A DNA stretch of 49,430 nucleotides from Flagellimonas marinaquae (GTDB taxonomy: Bacteria > Bacteroidota > Bacteroidia > Flavobacteriales > Flavobacteriaceae): contig NZ_RZMZ01000015.1 in NCBI RefSeq assembly GCF_003992675.1, forward strand, positions 901,160 to 950,589, written 5' to 3'. Each line of letters begins with the position of its first letter. Position 1 is the stretch's first letter. Shown piece by piece: positions 8,813 through 17,553 of this stretch. The position numbers and the translations under genes are program-made. The notes under the pieces were generated by a model that was not told where the DNA came from, did no database searches, and saw nothing but the letters and a program-made list of their open reading frames with translations.

Positions 8813-10210
8813 ATGGGTTTTAGGATTGAAAAAGATACCATGGGCGAGGTTAAAGTACCCGCCGACAAATATTGGGGAGCCCAAACGGAGCGTTCCCGAA
8901 ACAACTTTAAAATTGGGGCCCCGGCATCCATGCCCTTGGATGTGGTTTATGGTTTTGCCTATCTGAAGAAAGCCGCAGCTTACACCAACCACGAATTGGG
9001 TGTGCTGAGCCAAGAAAAAAGGGATTTGATTGCCCAGGTATGTGACGAAATACTCGAAGGCAAGCATGACGACCAGTTTCCTTTGGTAATCTGGCAAACG
9101 GGTTCTGGTACCCAAAGCAACATGAACGTAAACGAAGTGATCGCCAATCGTGCACACGAAATTGCAGGGAAAAAAATCGGGGAAGGTGAAAAAACTATCC
9201 AGCCCAATGATGATGTCAACAAGAGTCAGTCCTCCAACGATACCTTTCCTACGGGAATGCACATTGCCGCTTATAAAAAGATAGTGGAGGTAACCATTCC
9301 TGGTGTAGAACAGCTACGGGACACTTTGCAGAAAAAATCCGAGGAATTCAAGGACGTGGTAAAAATCGGAAGGACCCACTTAATGGATGCCACTCCCCTA
9401 ACCTTGGGCCAAGAGTTTTCTGGCTATGTATCCCAATTGAACCATGGTTTGAAAGCTTTAAAAAATACACTTCCCCATTTAAGCGAGCTTGCCTTGGGAG
9501 GTACGGCTGTTGGAACTGGTCTAAACACACCCAAAGGGTATGATGTACTGGTTGCCAAATATATTGCCGAGTTTACTGGAAAACCATTCATTACCGCAGG
9601 AAATAAATTTGAGGCGTTGGCTGCACATGATGCCATCGTGGAAAGTCATGGTGCCTTAAAACAATTGGCGGTTTCCTTGAACAAAATTGCCAACGATATC
9701 CGGATGATGGCTTCTGGTCCGCGTTCCGGTATCGGGGAAATCATAATCCCAGCCAACGAACCAGGGAGCTCCATTATGCCTGGAAAGGTGAATCCCACCC
9801 AGTGTGAGGCATTGACCATGGTCTGCGCACAGGTGATGGGTAATGATGTTGCCATTTCCGTTGGTGGTACGCAAGGACATTACGAACTGAATGTCTTTAA
9901 ACCGATGATGGCTGCCAATATTTTGCAATCTGCCCAATTATTGGGCGATGCCTGTGTAAGTTTTGATGAAAACTGTGCTGCTGGTATTGAACCCAACCAC
10001 GAGACCATAAAAACCTTATTGAACAATTCTTTGATGTTGGTTACCGCTCTAAATACCAAAATTGGTTACTACAAGGCGGCGGAGATTGCCAACACGGCCC
10101 ATAAAAACGGAACTACCTTGAGAGAAGAAGCCGTAAACCTTGGCTATGTAACTCCAGAGGAATACGACGAATGGGTGAAGCCCGAAGATATGGTAGGCAG
10201 TTTAAAATAG
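8813..10210 (+). CDS. fumC: Class II fumarate hydratase
   Basis: A 465-residue TCA-cycle enzyme that interconverts fumarate and malate; iron-independent tetramer of the fumarase/aspartase superfamily. The N-terminal part has [18 protein letters not shown], followed by [15 protein letters not shown], the TH active-site segment [10 protein letters not shown], and the superfamily signature [10 protein letters not shown] at residues 318-327. The length agrees with E. coli FumC (467). The frame stays open upstream to a TTG at 8726, but ATG 8813 gives the normal N-terminus ([13 protein letters not shown]) and fits the promoter box. It is a single-gene transcript, closed by a bidirectional terminator at 10232. 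Confidence 0.96.
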   Translation: MGFRIEKDTMGEVKVPADKYWGAQTERSRNNFKIGAPASMPLDVVYGFAYLKKAAAYTNHELGVLSQEKRDLIAQVCDEILEGKHDDQFPLVIWQTGSGTQSNMNVNEVIANRAHEIAGKKIGEGEKTIQPNDDVNKSQSSNDTFPTGMHIAAYKKIVEVTIPGVEQLRDTLQKKSEEFKDVVKIGRTHLMDATPLTLGQEFSGYVSQLNHGLKALKNTLPHLSELALGGTAVGTGLNTPKGYDVLVAKYIAEFTGKPFITAGNKFEALAAHDAIVESHGALKQLAVSLNKIANDIRMMASGPRSGIGEIIIPANEPGSSIMPGKVNPTQCEALTMVCAQVMGNDVAISVGGTQGHYELNVFKPMMAANILQSAQLLGDACVSFDENCAAGIEPNHETIKTLLNNSLMLVTALNTKIGYYKAAEIANTAHKNGTTLREEAVNLGYVTPEEYDEWVKPEDMVGSLK

Positions 10211-10231
10211 AAATGCTGATTTTAGTTATAG

Positions 10232-10267
10232 AAAAAAGGCCCGTCCAAAATTGGACAGGCCTTTTTA
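10232..10267. terminator. Bidirectional terminator between convergent genes
   Basis: AAAAAAGGCC..GTCCAA-AA-TTGGAC..GGCCTTTTT forms a stem with one C/A mismatch, an A-run on the left and a T-run on the right. It can therefore end fumC on the plus strand and the coiled-coil gene on the minus strand. Confidence 0.85.
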
Positions 10268-10288
10268 TTTATGGTGATAGTGTGTTTA

Positions 10289-11179
10289 CTATTTCAATTC
10301 GAAGCTAGATGTACCCAATAGTTTCAATTGGTTGTCATACACATTTACCATGTAGTTTCCTTCTTGGAAATCACCACTTGGCTTGTTAATGTAATCGCAT
10401 ACATCCAATGCGTCGTTCTCGTAGTAGAAGTTGGTTCCTTTACTGTAAGTTAAGGAATTACCTTCTTCTGTGGTCTTGGTCAAACCTTCACCCAGCACAT
10501 TACCTTGTGGCCCAAGAACCTCGATATAGAATTCTCTGTCGCCAGCCTCAGCGATTACGTTATCGGCAATAGTAAAGCAAACTTTAAATTTATCGGTAGC
10601 TCTAGCTCTTCTGGTTGAAACCAATTTACCGCTATTTCTTTCCTTGATGGCATCAACACTGATAGTGCTCAGGTTAAGTGCAGAACCTCTTTCTACAGCA
10701 TCGGCTAATTGTGTGTTCTGGATAATCAGGGAGTCGTTGAAAACGGTTTGTTGCTCCAATTCGGCAAAAGTGCTGTCTCTTTGCATGGCCAACAAGCTGT
10801 TGGACTGTGTCAAGGAATCAACTTGCTTCAACAATTTCTCCCTTTCAGCTTTAAGAACGCTCACTTGTCTTCTATATCTTGAAAGTGTGGCAATGTCAGC
10901 CTTCATGCTGCTTACAGAATCGATATACTTTGCGATGTTGTCCCTAGCGGCAACCAACTCTTCGTTGGTGGCATTGCTTTCCAAAATTGCTTTGTCGTAT
11001 TCAGATTTCAAGTTGTTCAAATCCTCTACAACCAATTCCTTCTCTTGAGTAAGGGCCTCTGTAGTTTTCTTTTTATCTTGATACAGACTTACCGTATAAA
11101 TAATAGTTCCCAAAAGAACTACACCCAACAGACCAGCAATTACTTTCAATCCGTTATTGTTATTTTTTGTTTCAGTCAT
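10289..11179 (-). CDS. Membrane-anchored coiled-coil protein, function unknown
   Basis: A 296-residue protein. A short polar start (MTETKNNNNG) precedes one membrane helix at about residues 11-33 (LKVIAGLLGVVLLGTIIYTV). A long coiled coil follows at about 36-165, rich in heptads of Leu/Lys/Glu, and a folded C-terminal domain at about 185-296 (KFKVCFTIADNVIAEAGDREFYIEVLGPQGN, quoted from 202 on in part) is probably beta-rich. The topology suggests the C-terminal domain lies outside the cytoplasm. I know similar proteins only as conserved hypothetical proteins of Flavobacteriia. The upstream region (11180-11345) is shared with the divergent MBL-fold gene. Confidence 0.7.
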   Translation of the reverse strand: MTETKNNNNGLKVIAGLLGVVLLGTIIYTVSLYQDKKKTTEALTQEKELVVEDLNNLKSEYDKAILESNATNEELVAARDNIAKYIDSVSSMKADIATLSRYRRQVSVLKAEREKLLKQVDSLTQSNSLLAMQRDSTFAELEQQTVFNDSLIIQNTQLADAVERGSALNLSTISVDAIKERNSGKLVSTRRARATDKFKVCFTIADNVIAEAGDREFYIEVLGPQGNVLGEGLTKTTEEGNSLTYSKGTNFYYENDALDVCDYINKPSGDFQEGNYMVNVYDNQLKLLGTSSFELK

Positions 11180-11345
11180 AACTTTTTGTTTTAATTGATT
11201 TTGCGTTTAAGGTTTTTTAATCAATCATGTTCAGTTTATATACGCATAGTATTTTGGTTTGGACTATTTGGATGAAATATTATTTGAAAAAAATTAATAT
11301 TCTCTCCGTAATCCCTTATTTTTAAGGGTATCTAAAAAATTGAAG

Positions 11346-12146
11346 ATGAAAAGAAATTTCCTCATTACTGCCATAGCATTGTCTATTGTATTAAGTTCAT
11401 GCAAGAACAAAACTGAAAAAAAAGAAGAAACCGCTGGAATGGAAGAAACCGTTACTGAAACGGCGGTAGCTCCAAACCCAGCAAAGATTACTCCCATTGA
11501 ACACGCCACTGCGGTAGTCGAATGGGATGGACATACCATATATATAGATCCTGTTGGTGGCAAAGCTGCTTTTGAAGGGCAACCATCACCAAATATGATA
11601 TTTATTACGGATATACACGGTGACCACTTTAATCCCGAAACCCTTAACGCATTAAATCTGGAAGGGGTTCAAATTGTTGCTCCCGAAGCTGTGAAAATGC
11701 AAATGGAGGAAAACCTATCATCCATAACCACTGTCATCAATAATGGTGAAACCAAGGAAATGGCAGGGTTCACAGTAAAGGCCATTCCCATGTACAACCT
11801 TCGTGAAGAAGCCAAAGACTTTCATGTTAAGGGAAGAGGAAATGGCTATGTTTTTACGTTTGGAGATGAACGCATCTATTTTTCGGGCGATACCGAAGAT
11901 ATCCCAGAAATGCGCGCATTGGAAAATATTGACAAAGCCTTTGTCTGCATGAACCTTCCGTACACCATGACCGTGGAAAGCGCTGCTGATGCCGTGTTGG
12001 AATTTAAGCCAGAGCAGGTATATCCGTATCACTTTAGGGGAAGACCAGAGGTGAGCGATGTGGAAAAATTCAAAACCCTCGTAAACCAAGGTGATTCTTC
12101 CATTGAGGTGGTACAATTGGACTGGTACCCCAACGAAGATTACTAA
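11346..12146 (+). CDS. Lipoprotein metallo-beta-lactamase-fold hydrolase (UPF0173-like)
   Basis: A 266-residue protein with a lipoprotein signal (MKRNFLITAIALSIVLSSC, Cys19). The mature part is a compact MBL fold: VVEWDGHTIYIDPVGG early, then the metal motif DIHGDHFNPETL, FSGDTEDIPEM and the late YPYHFRG. The order resembles UPF0173 and UlaG-like hydrolases, so a metal-dependent hydrolase in the periplasm or at the membrane is likely; the substrate is unknown. TTG 11340 is in frame just before, but ATG 11346 starts the signal peptide properly. It is followed after 71 bp by another secreted protein gene on the same strand. Confidence 0.83.
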   Translation: MKRNFLITAIALSIVLSSCKNKTEKKEETAGMEETVTETAVAPNPAKITPIEHATAVVEWDGHTIYIDPVGGKAAFEGQPSPNMIFITDIHGDHFNPETLNALNLEGVQIVAPEAVKMQMEENLSSITTVINNGETKEMAGFTVKAIPMYNLREEAKDFHVKGRGNGYVFTFGDERIYFSGDTEDIPEMRALENIDKAFVCMNLPYTMTVESAADAVLEFKPEQVYPYHFRGRPEVSDVEKFKTLVNQGDSSIEVVQLDWYPNEDY

Positions 12147-12217
12147 TCAAATGAAATAATGTCCTAACTTCTCCGTTAGCATTACGAACTTAACAACCAA
12201 ATCAAATACACTCGAAT

Positions 12218-12889
12218 ATGGTTCCCAAATCCCATGTTTTAGTAGTTATTGTGTTGATTTTTGCCGCACAAACTACCTACGCCCAATGTGATAATTTCTA
12301 TTCAAAGGTTACCTACGCGCTAAGCCATGGCAAAAAAGCCATGGAAGCCACCAACTTTGAACATCAAATGTATTATGCGGAAAGAGCCTTGACGGCTTTG
12401 GAAAAATCGGAAGATTTTATAGCGGAATGCAATTGTGACAAAGCCAAGAACAAAACCTTGGATGCCATGGAAACCTTGGACAAGGCTGTTGAACCTATTG
12501 ATTGGGAAGCTGGAAGATTCTTTACCAAAAAGGCTGTTGGTGAAATCAATGAATTGATTACCATTATCGACCAATGCACCCTAGGTACGTCCCCTACTGT
12601 TGAAGAGACCGTAGGCCTTTCAGAAGAACCAGAAGTAGAGACCCAGACCGAAACAGCTTCTGTGGCCGCTATGGAAATGGAAATGATCAAAGTCTTTGAA
12701 AAACACGCCGATGACAAGCTTAAATCAGCAGAACAAGCCATTGACCAATTGATAGAACTTTCAAATTCCATAGGTCCGACAACCGAAGGCGAAGACCCTA
12801 ACAGTTTGTCGGCCCACCAAAAAGCCTATCTGGAAAAAGCCAAAAGATTATTGGAGGAAGGTATCAAAAATCTCGGTAGAGAAGAATAG
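12218..12889 (+). CDS. Secreted helical protein, function unknown
   Basis: A 223-residue protein with a signal peptide (MVPKSHVLVVIVLIFAAQTTYA) followed by QCDNFYSKV. The mature protein appears mainly helical, with Ala/Lys/Glu-rich stretches (YYAERALTALEKSEDF, NKTLDAMETLDKAVEP), an acidic low-complexity linker (about residues 125-150) and a second helical part (DDKLKSAEQAIDQLIELSNS). Four Cys lie in the first half. I do not recognise a family. It is downstream of the MBL-fold lipoprotein gene and convergent with ettA, with 14 bp between stops and no clear terminator. Confidence 0.65.
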   Translation: MVPKSHVLVVIVLIFAAQTTYAQCDNFYSKVTYALSHGKKAMEATNFEHQMYYAERALTALEKSEDFIAECNCDKAKNKTLDAMETLDKAVEPIDWEAGRFFTKKAVGEINELITIIDQCTLGTSPTVEETVGLSEEPEVETQTETASVAAMEMEMIKVFEKHADDKLKSAEQAIDQLIELSNSIGPTTEGEDPNSLSAHQKAYLEKAKRLLEEGIKNLGREE

Positions 12890-12903
12890 TTCCTCCATTC
12901 CTA

Positions 12904-14595
12904 TTAACGAATCAATTTTTTGTACTTGATACGCCTGGGCATGATATCTGTTCCCAAGCGTTTCTTTTTATTTTCCTCGTAATCCGAGAACGAACCTTCG
13001 AAGAAATACACTTGTGAATCTCCTTCAAAGGCAAGAATGTGGGTACAAATTCTATCCAAGAACCATCTGTCGTGGGAAATGATTACCGCGCAGCCCGCAA
13101 AGTTTTCTAAACCTTCTTCCAGGGCACGCAAGGTATTCACATCCAAATCGTTGGTTGGCTCATCCAATAGCAACACGTTACCCTCTTCTTTTAAGGTCAT
13201 CGCCAAATGAAGTCGGTTACGTTCCCCTCCGGAAAGCATATTTACCTTCTTGTTCTGCTCACTTCCAGAAAAGTTAAAACGACTCAAATATGCCCGAGAG
13301 TTCACCTGCTTCCCTCCCATCATGATGAGTTCCTGACCATCACTAAAGTTTTCCCAAATGGTTTTTTCAGGATCAATATTCGAGTGGGACTGGTCCACAT
13401 AGGCCAACTTAGCAGTATCCCCAACGATAAATTCTCCTTTATCGGGAGTTTCTTCCCCCATGATCATTCTAAAAATGGTAGTCTTTCCTGCTCCGTTGGG
13501 CCCAATAATACCCACAATACCGGCCTGTGGCAGTTTAAAGTTGAGATTTTCATACAACAATTTATCGCCAAAAGCTTTGCTTACATCCTTGGCCTCGATA
13601 ACATTCGTACCTAAACGGGGACCATTGGGAATGTAAATCTCCAACTTCTCCTCCATCTGTTTTTGGTCTTGGCTTAGGAGCTTATCATAATTGTTCAAAC
13701 GGGCCTTTTGTTTGGCCTGTCTTCCCTTGGCCCCTTGGCGCACCCATTCCAGCTCTCGCTCCAATGTTTTTTGACGCTTGCTTGCCTGTTTGCTCTCTTG
13801 TTCCAAGCGTTTGGCCTTTTGGTCCAACCAGCTGGAGTAGTTGCCTTTCCATGGGATTCCTTCGCCCCGGTCGAGTTCCAATATCCATCCTGCTACATTA
13901 TCCAAGAAATAACGGTCGTGGGTCACGGCAATTACGGTTCCTTTATATTGCGCTAAGTGGTGCTCCAGCCAATGCACTGATTCGGCATCCAAGTGGTTGG
14001 TAGGCTCATCCAAGAGCAACACATCTGGTTCTTTCAACAACAAGCGGCAAAGTGCAACCCTTCTTCGCTCACCACCAGAGAGTACACTGATTTTTTTATC
14101 AGATTCTGGGGTACGAAGCGCATCCATGGCAATCTCCAGTTTAGTGTCCAATTCCCAAGCGTTGGAGGCATCTATCTGATCTTGCAGGGCCGCCTGCTTG
14201 TCCATCAACTTTTGCATCTTGTCCGGGTCCTCATATACCTCGGGCAAACCGAACATATCATTGATCTTATTGTATTCGTCCAAAATGGCAACGGTTTCGG
14301 CAACACCTTCCTTCACCACCTCAAGAACCGTTTTGTTCTCATCCAACTGGGGTTCTTGTTCCAAATATCCTACGGAATACCCGGGAGAGAAAACTACATC
14401 GCCCTGATAGTTTTTGTCTACCCCTGCGATGATTTTCAACAAGGTGGACTTACCTGAACCATTGAGACCTAGAATACCGATCTTGGCCCCATAGAAAAAA
14501 CTTAGGTAAATATTTTTGAGTACAGGGGTGTTGGCCGATTTATAGGTCTTGGTTACCCCAGACATGGAAAAAATGACTTTTTTATCGTCTGACAT
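12904..14595 (-). CDS. ettA: Energy-dependent translational throttle protein EttA (ABC-F)
   Basis: A 563-residue soluble ABC-F ATPase (E. coli EttA is 555) that binds the ribosomal E site and couples translation to the ATP/ADP ratio. The first nucleotide-binding domain has Walker A GLNGSGKST and signature LSGGERRRVALCR with LLLDEPTNHLD. A charged linker follows at about residues 245-320 (the P-site interaction motif region, KRLEQESKQASKRQKTLERE). The second domain has GPNGAGKTT, LSGGERNRLHLAM and LLLDEPTNDLD. No membrane segments. It stands alone on the minus strand and is convergent with the preceding secreted protein gene. Confidence 0.94.
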   Translation of the reverse strand: MSDDKKVIFSMSGVTKTYKSANTPVLKNIYLSFFYGAKIGILGLNGSGKSTLLKIIAGVDKNYQGDVVFSPGYSVGYLEQEPQLDENKTVLEVVKEGVAETVAILDEYNKINDMFGLPEVYEDPDKMQKLMDKQAALQDQIDASNAWELDTKLEIAMDALRTPESDKKISVLSGGERRRVALCRLLLKEPDVLLLDEPTNHLDAESVHWLEHHLAQYKGTVIAVTHDRYFLDNVAGWILELDRGEGIPWKGNYSSWLDQKAKRLEQESKQASKRQKTLERELEWVRQGAKGRQAKQKARLNNYDKLLSQDQKQMEEKLEIYIPNGPRLGTNVIEAKDVSKAFGDKLLYENLNFKLPQAGIVGIIGPNGAGKTTIFRMIMGEETPDKGEFIVGDTAKLAYVDQSHSNIDPEKTIWENFSDGQELIMMGGKQVNSRAYLSRFNFSGSEQNKKVNMLSGGERNRLHLAMTLKEEGNVLLLDEPTNDLDVNTLRALEEGLENFAGCAVIISHDRWFLDRICTHILAFEGDSQVYFFEGSFSDYEENKKKRLGTDIMPRRIKYKKLIR

Positions 14596-14628
14596 CTACT
14601 TAAAAATTAAATTGTTTGTGAAAATAGG

Positions 14629-14811
14629 CTATACCCGCCCTTTTAAGGCGTTGAACACCCATGCTACGGCAAAGAATCCTATTCCTACGGCAGCAAAACC
14701 ATATCCTGCCACTTCATCATATTTAAACGCTCCGAGTGCAATCATTCCCAAGCCGACCAAAATCATGATCCATGTGGCATAGGCCAGCACTGTATTCTTA
14801 TTCATTCCCAT
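14629..14811 (-). CDS. Small two-helix membrane protein (CAL67264-like)
   Basis: 60 residues (or 58 from the second ATG at 14805, MNKNTVLAY). Two membrane helices cover most of the protein: TWIMILVGLGMIALGAF and GYGFAAVGIGFFAVAWVF, with the short charged end NALKGRV. It resembles the CAL67264 family of Flavobacteriaceae as I remember it; the role is unknown. It lies 33 bp upstream of ettA on the same strand, so the two may be co-transcribed. GATATTTG upstream (14840-14833) is one base away from the -7 consensus. Confidence 0.7.
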   Translation of the reverse strand: MGMNKNTVLAYATWIMILVGLGMIALGAFKYDEVAGYGFAAVGIGFFAVAWVFNALKGRV

Positions 14812-14877
14812 TGTGTATATTTCTGAAGAGGTTCAAATATCGGAAAAATCGGGATAATGTAAAGTTATTATTAAGGA

Positions 14878-15861
14878 TTATGTTTCAAAAGGAAAGCTCA
14901 CCCCACATTTATTCCGTACACTGTCCAGCAACTCTAACAAATCCAAGCTGTTTTGATGCGACCAAAGGTCACTTTCTATTTTATTGTTCCGTAAACATTG
15001 GTGCACTTCCAAGATTTCATAGTAGTATCCAATGCCTTTTAGTGGCAGGTCGACCTTCTGGGTTTCATCATTTTTCACCATCGTATATCCATCCGCCTCG
15101 TGCCATCGGGAATTCAGAAATACTTCTCCCTTTGTTCCTGAAATTTCCGCTTCCATTCGGGAATTGCTGGTGAAGCCGCTGTAAAGCATGGCTTGTGCAT
15201 TTTGATAGTCAAAAATCATACTGGTTTGGAGTTCGGTACCATTCTTATGAAACTTGGCTTTTGCCATAATTTCATTGGGCATTCCCAATAAAAGATAGGA
15301 TAGGAAAATGGGATAAATTCCAATATCCAAAAGCGTACCGGAAGCAAGGTTGGGGTTGAACAATCGTGAATCTTCATCCCTATCCAGCGCATAAAAGGCA
15401 AAATCGGCATGAATATAGGTAAGGTCTCCTATTTCACCTGCATCCACCATTTGTTTCAATTTTTGAATAGAAGGATTAAAACGCGACCACATGGCTTCCA
15501 TCAAAAAAGCTTTATGCTTTTTCGAAGCTTCAACTTGCGCTTCCACCTCTGCCCTATTCACGCCCATTGGTTTTTCGCAAAGTACTCCAATGCCATGTTG
15601 CAATGCCTTTATGGACAATTCTTTGTGAAAATTATGCGGGGTGGCCACGTACACCACATCAACCGTTCCGGATTGGAAAAGTTCGTCATAACTCCCAAAG
15701 CTATGCTTGGCGCCATATTCGTTAGCGAATTCTTGAGCCCTTTCCAGAGATCGGGAAGCCACGGCCGTAAGTTCGGCGTTATCGACCAATAAAAGGTCCG
15801 AAACAAATTTTCTTGCAATTTTTCCTGGGCCTACAATGCCCCATCGTATTTTGGTATCCAT
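14878..15861 (-). CDS. Gfo/Idh/MocA family NAD(P)-dependent oxidoreductase
   Basis: A 327-residue protein. N-terminal Rossmann fold with GIVGPGKIARKF at about residues 7-18, VYVATPHNFHKE, and the family motif CEKPMGVN (about residue 100), whose Lys is usually catalytic. A C-terminal GFO_IDH_MocA substrate-binding part follows. The substrate, probably a sugar or polyol, cannot be read from the sequence. An ATG at 15870 is in frame, but a TACTTTTG -7 box overlaps it (15875-15868), so translation from 15861 (MDTKIRWGIV) is more likely and could be nearly leaderless. Divergent from the acyl-CoA carboxylase gene. Confidence 0.85.
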   Translation of the reverse strand: MDTKIRWGIVGPGKIARKFVSDLLLVDNAELTAVASRSLERAQEFANEYGAKHSFGSYDELFQSGTVDVVYVATPHNFHKELSIKALQHGIGVLCEKPMGVNRAEVEAQVEASKKHKAFLMEAMWSRFNPSIQKLKQMVDAGEIGDLTYIHADFAFYALDRDEDSRLFNPNLASGTLLDIGIYPIFLSYLLLGMPNEIMAKAKFHKNGTELQTSMIFDYQNAQAMLYSGFTSNSRMEAEISGTKGEVFLNSRWHEADGYTMVKNDETQKVDLPLKGIGYYYEILEVHQCLRNNKIESDLWSHQNSLDLLELLDSVRNKCGVSFPFET

Positions 15862-15867
15862 ATAGTT

Positions 15868-15875
15868 CAAAAGTA
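15868..15875 (-). promoter_or_regulatory. Possible -7 box of the Gfo/Idh/MocA gene
   Basis: TACTTTTG on the minus strand matches TAnnTTTG and ends seven bases before ATG 15861. No -33 TTG is present at the expected spacing. Confidence 0.35.
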
Positions 15876-15923
15876 ATGATTATAACTCCTTATCTTTAAC
15901 CTGCTAAAAGAATTTGACAAAGC

Positions 15924-17552
15924 ATGGATTTAAACTTCAATAAAAACGAAGACCAGAATAAGTTAAAATTGTCCGAGTTGAAGCGTAGACTCGCCCAAGT
16001 AAGGCTCGGTGGCGGTAAGAGCCGTATCGAAAAACATCATGCCAAAGGAAAAATGACCGCTAGGGAGCGTATCGAATATCTGTTGGACGATGATGCCGAA
16101 GCCATAGAAATCGGTGTATTTGCCGGTGAAGATATGTACGAAGAGCACGGAGGATGCCCTTCTGGAGGTGTTGTGGTAAAGGTGGGGCATATTCAAGGTA
16201 AGCAATGTGTGGTGGTCGCTAATGATGCTACTGTTAAAGCTGGTGCCTGGTTTCCCATTACCGGAAAAAAGAACCTACGCGCCCAAGAAATTGCCATGGA
16301 AAACAAACTGCCCATTATTTATTTGGTGGACAGCGCTGGGGTTTACCTACCCATGCAAGACGAAATATTTCCCGATAAAGAGCATTTTGGACGCATTTTC
16401 AGAAACAATGCCATTATGAGCAGTATGGGCATCACCCAAATTGCCGCCGTCATGGGAAGCTGCGTTGCCGGCGGGGCTTACTTGCCCATTATGAGCGACG
16501 AAGCGCTGATTGTGGACAAAACGGGGAGCATCTTTTTGGCCGGTAGTTATTTGGTGAAAGCTGCCATTGGCGAGAGTATCGACAATGAAACCTTGGGTGG
16601 AGCCACCACGCATTCCGAAATAAGCGGTGTTACGGATTATAAGGCGAAAGATGATAAGGATGCCCTGGATAAAATCAAAAATATCGTGGACAAAATTGGA
16701 GATTTTGATAAGGCAGGGTACAACCGTTCCGAGGCCAAGCCCCCTGCGGAAAATCCAAATGATATTTTTGGAATCTTGCCCGCTTCCCGAAGCGACCAGT
16801 ACGATATGTTGGAAATCATTAAACGATTGGTGGACGATTCGGAATTTGAGCAATACAAAGAAGGCTACGGACAGACCATTTTAACGGGCTATGCCCGAAT
16901 CGACGGTTGGGCCGTGGGCATCGTGGCCAATCAGCGTAAAGTGGTTAAGACCAAAAAGGGCGAAATGCAATTCGGTGGGGTAATTTATTCCGATTCTGCG
17001 GATAAGGCCACTCGATTTATCGCCAATTGCAATCAAAAGAAAATTCCGTTGGTGTTTTTACAGGATGTGACCGGATTTATGGTGGGTAGCAAAAGTGAGC
17101 ACGGCGGTATTATAAAGGATGGTGCCAAAATGGTCAACGCGGTGAGCAATTCGGTGGTCCCTAAATTTACCATTGTCATCGGAAACAGCTACGGAGCAGG
17201 AAATTATGCGATGTGTGGGAAGGCCTATGACCCTAGATTGATTGTAGCTTGGCCCAGTGCAGAACTTGCGGTAATGAGTGGAAACTCTGCCGCCAAAGTG
17301 CTGCTCCAGATTGAAAAAGCGAGCTTGGAGAAAAGTGGTAAGGCTGTGGACGCAGAAAAGGAAAAGGAACTTTTTGACCAAATCAAACAGCGGTACGACG
17401 ACCAAATATCGCCGTACTACGCTGCTGCTAGACTTTGGACGGATGCAATTATCGACCCCTTGGATACTCGAAAATGGGTTTCCTTGGGCATTGAGGCCGC
17501 CAACCATGCGCCTATTGAGAAAGCTTTTAATATGGGTGTGCTACAAGTGTAA
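15924..17552 (+). CDS. Acyl-CoA carboxylase carboxyltransferase (beta) subunit
   Basis: A 542-residue biotin-dependent carboxyltransferase with tandem crotonase-like halves. Early features are GGGKSRIEKHHAKGKMTARE and SGGVVVKVGHIQGK; the N-terminal half has MGSCVAGGAYLPIMSDEA, the C-terminal half GFMVGSKSEHGGIIKDGAKM and GNSYGAGNYAMCGKAY, typical acyl-CoA and carboxybiotin pocket segments. It resembles methylcrotonoyl-CoA carboxylase beta (LVDSAGVYLP, DEIFPDKEHFGRIF) more than propionyl-CoA carboxylase, so a role in leucine or branched-acid catabolism is possible. No biotin carboxylase/BCCP alpha subunit lies beside it. Its stop is 1 bp from that of the convergent gene. Confidence 0.85.
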   Translation: MDLNFNKNEDQNKLKLSELKRRLAQVRLGGGKSRIEKHHAKGKMTARERIEYLLDDDAEAIEIGVFAGEDMYEEHGGCPSGGVVVKVGHIQGKQCVVVANDATVKAGAWFPITGKKNLRAQEIAMENKLPIIYLVDSAGVYLPMQDEIFPDKEHFGRIFRNNAIMSSMGITQIAAVMGSCVAGGAYLPIMSDEALIVDKTGSIFLAGSYLVKAAIGESIDNETLGGATTHSEISGVTDYKAKDDKDALDKIKNIVDKIGDFDKAGYNRSEAKPPAENPNDIFGILPASRSDQYDMLEIIKRLVDDSEFEQYKEGYGQTILTGYARIDGWAVGIVANQRKVVKTKKGEMQFGGVIYSDSADKATRFIANCNQKKIPLVFLQDVTGFMVGSKSEHGGIIKDGAKMVNAVSNSVVPKFTIVIGNSYGAGNYAMCGKAYDPRLIVAWPSAELAVMSGNSAAKVLLQIEKASLEKSGKAVDAEKEKELFDQIKQRYDDQISPYYAAARLWTDAIIDPLDTRKWVSLGIEAANHAPIEKAFNMGVLQV

Positions 17553-17553
17553 T

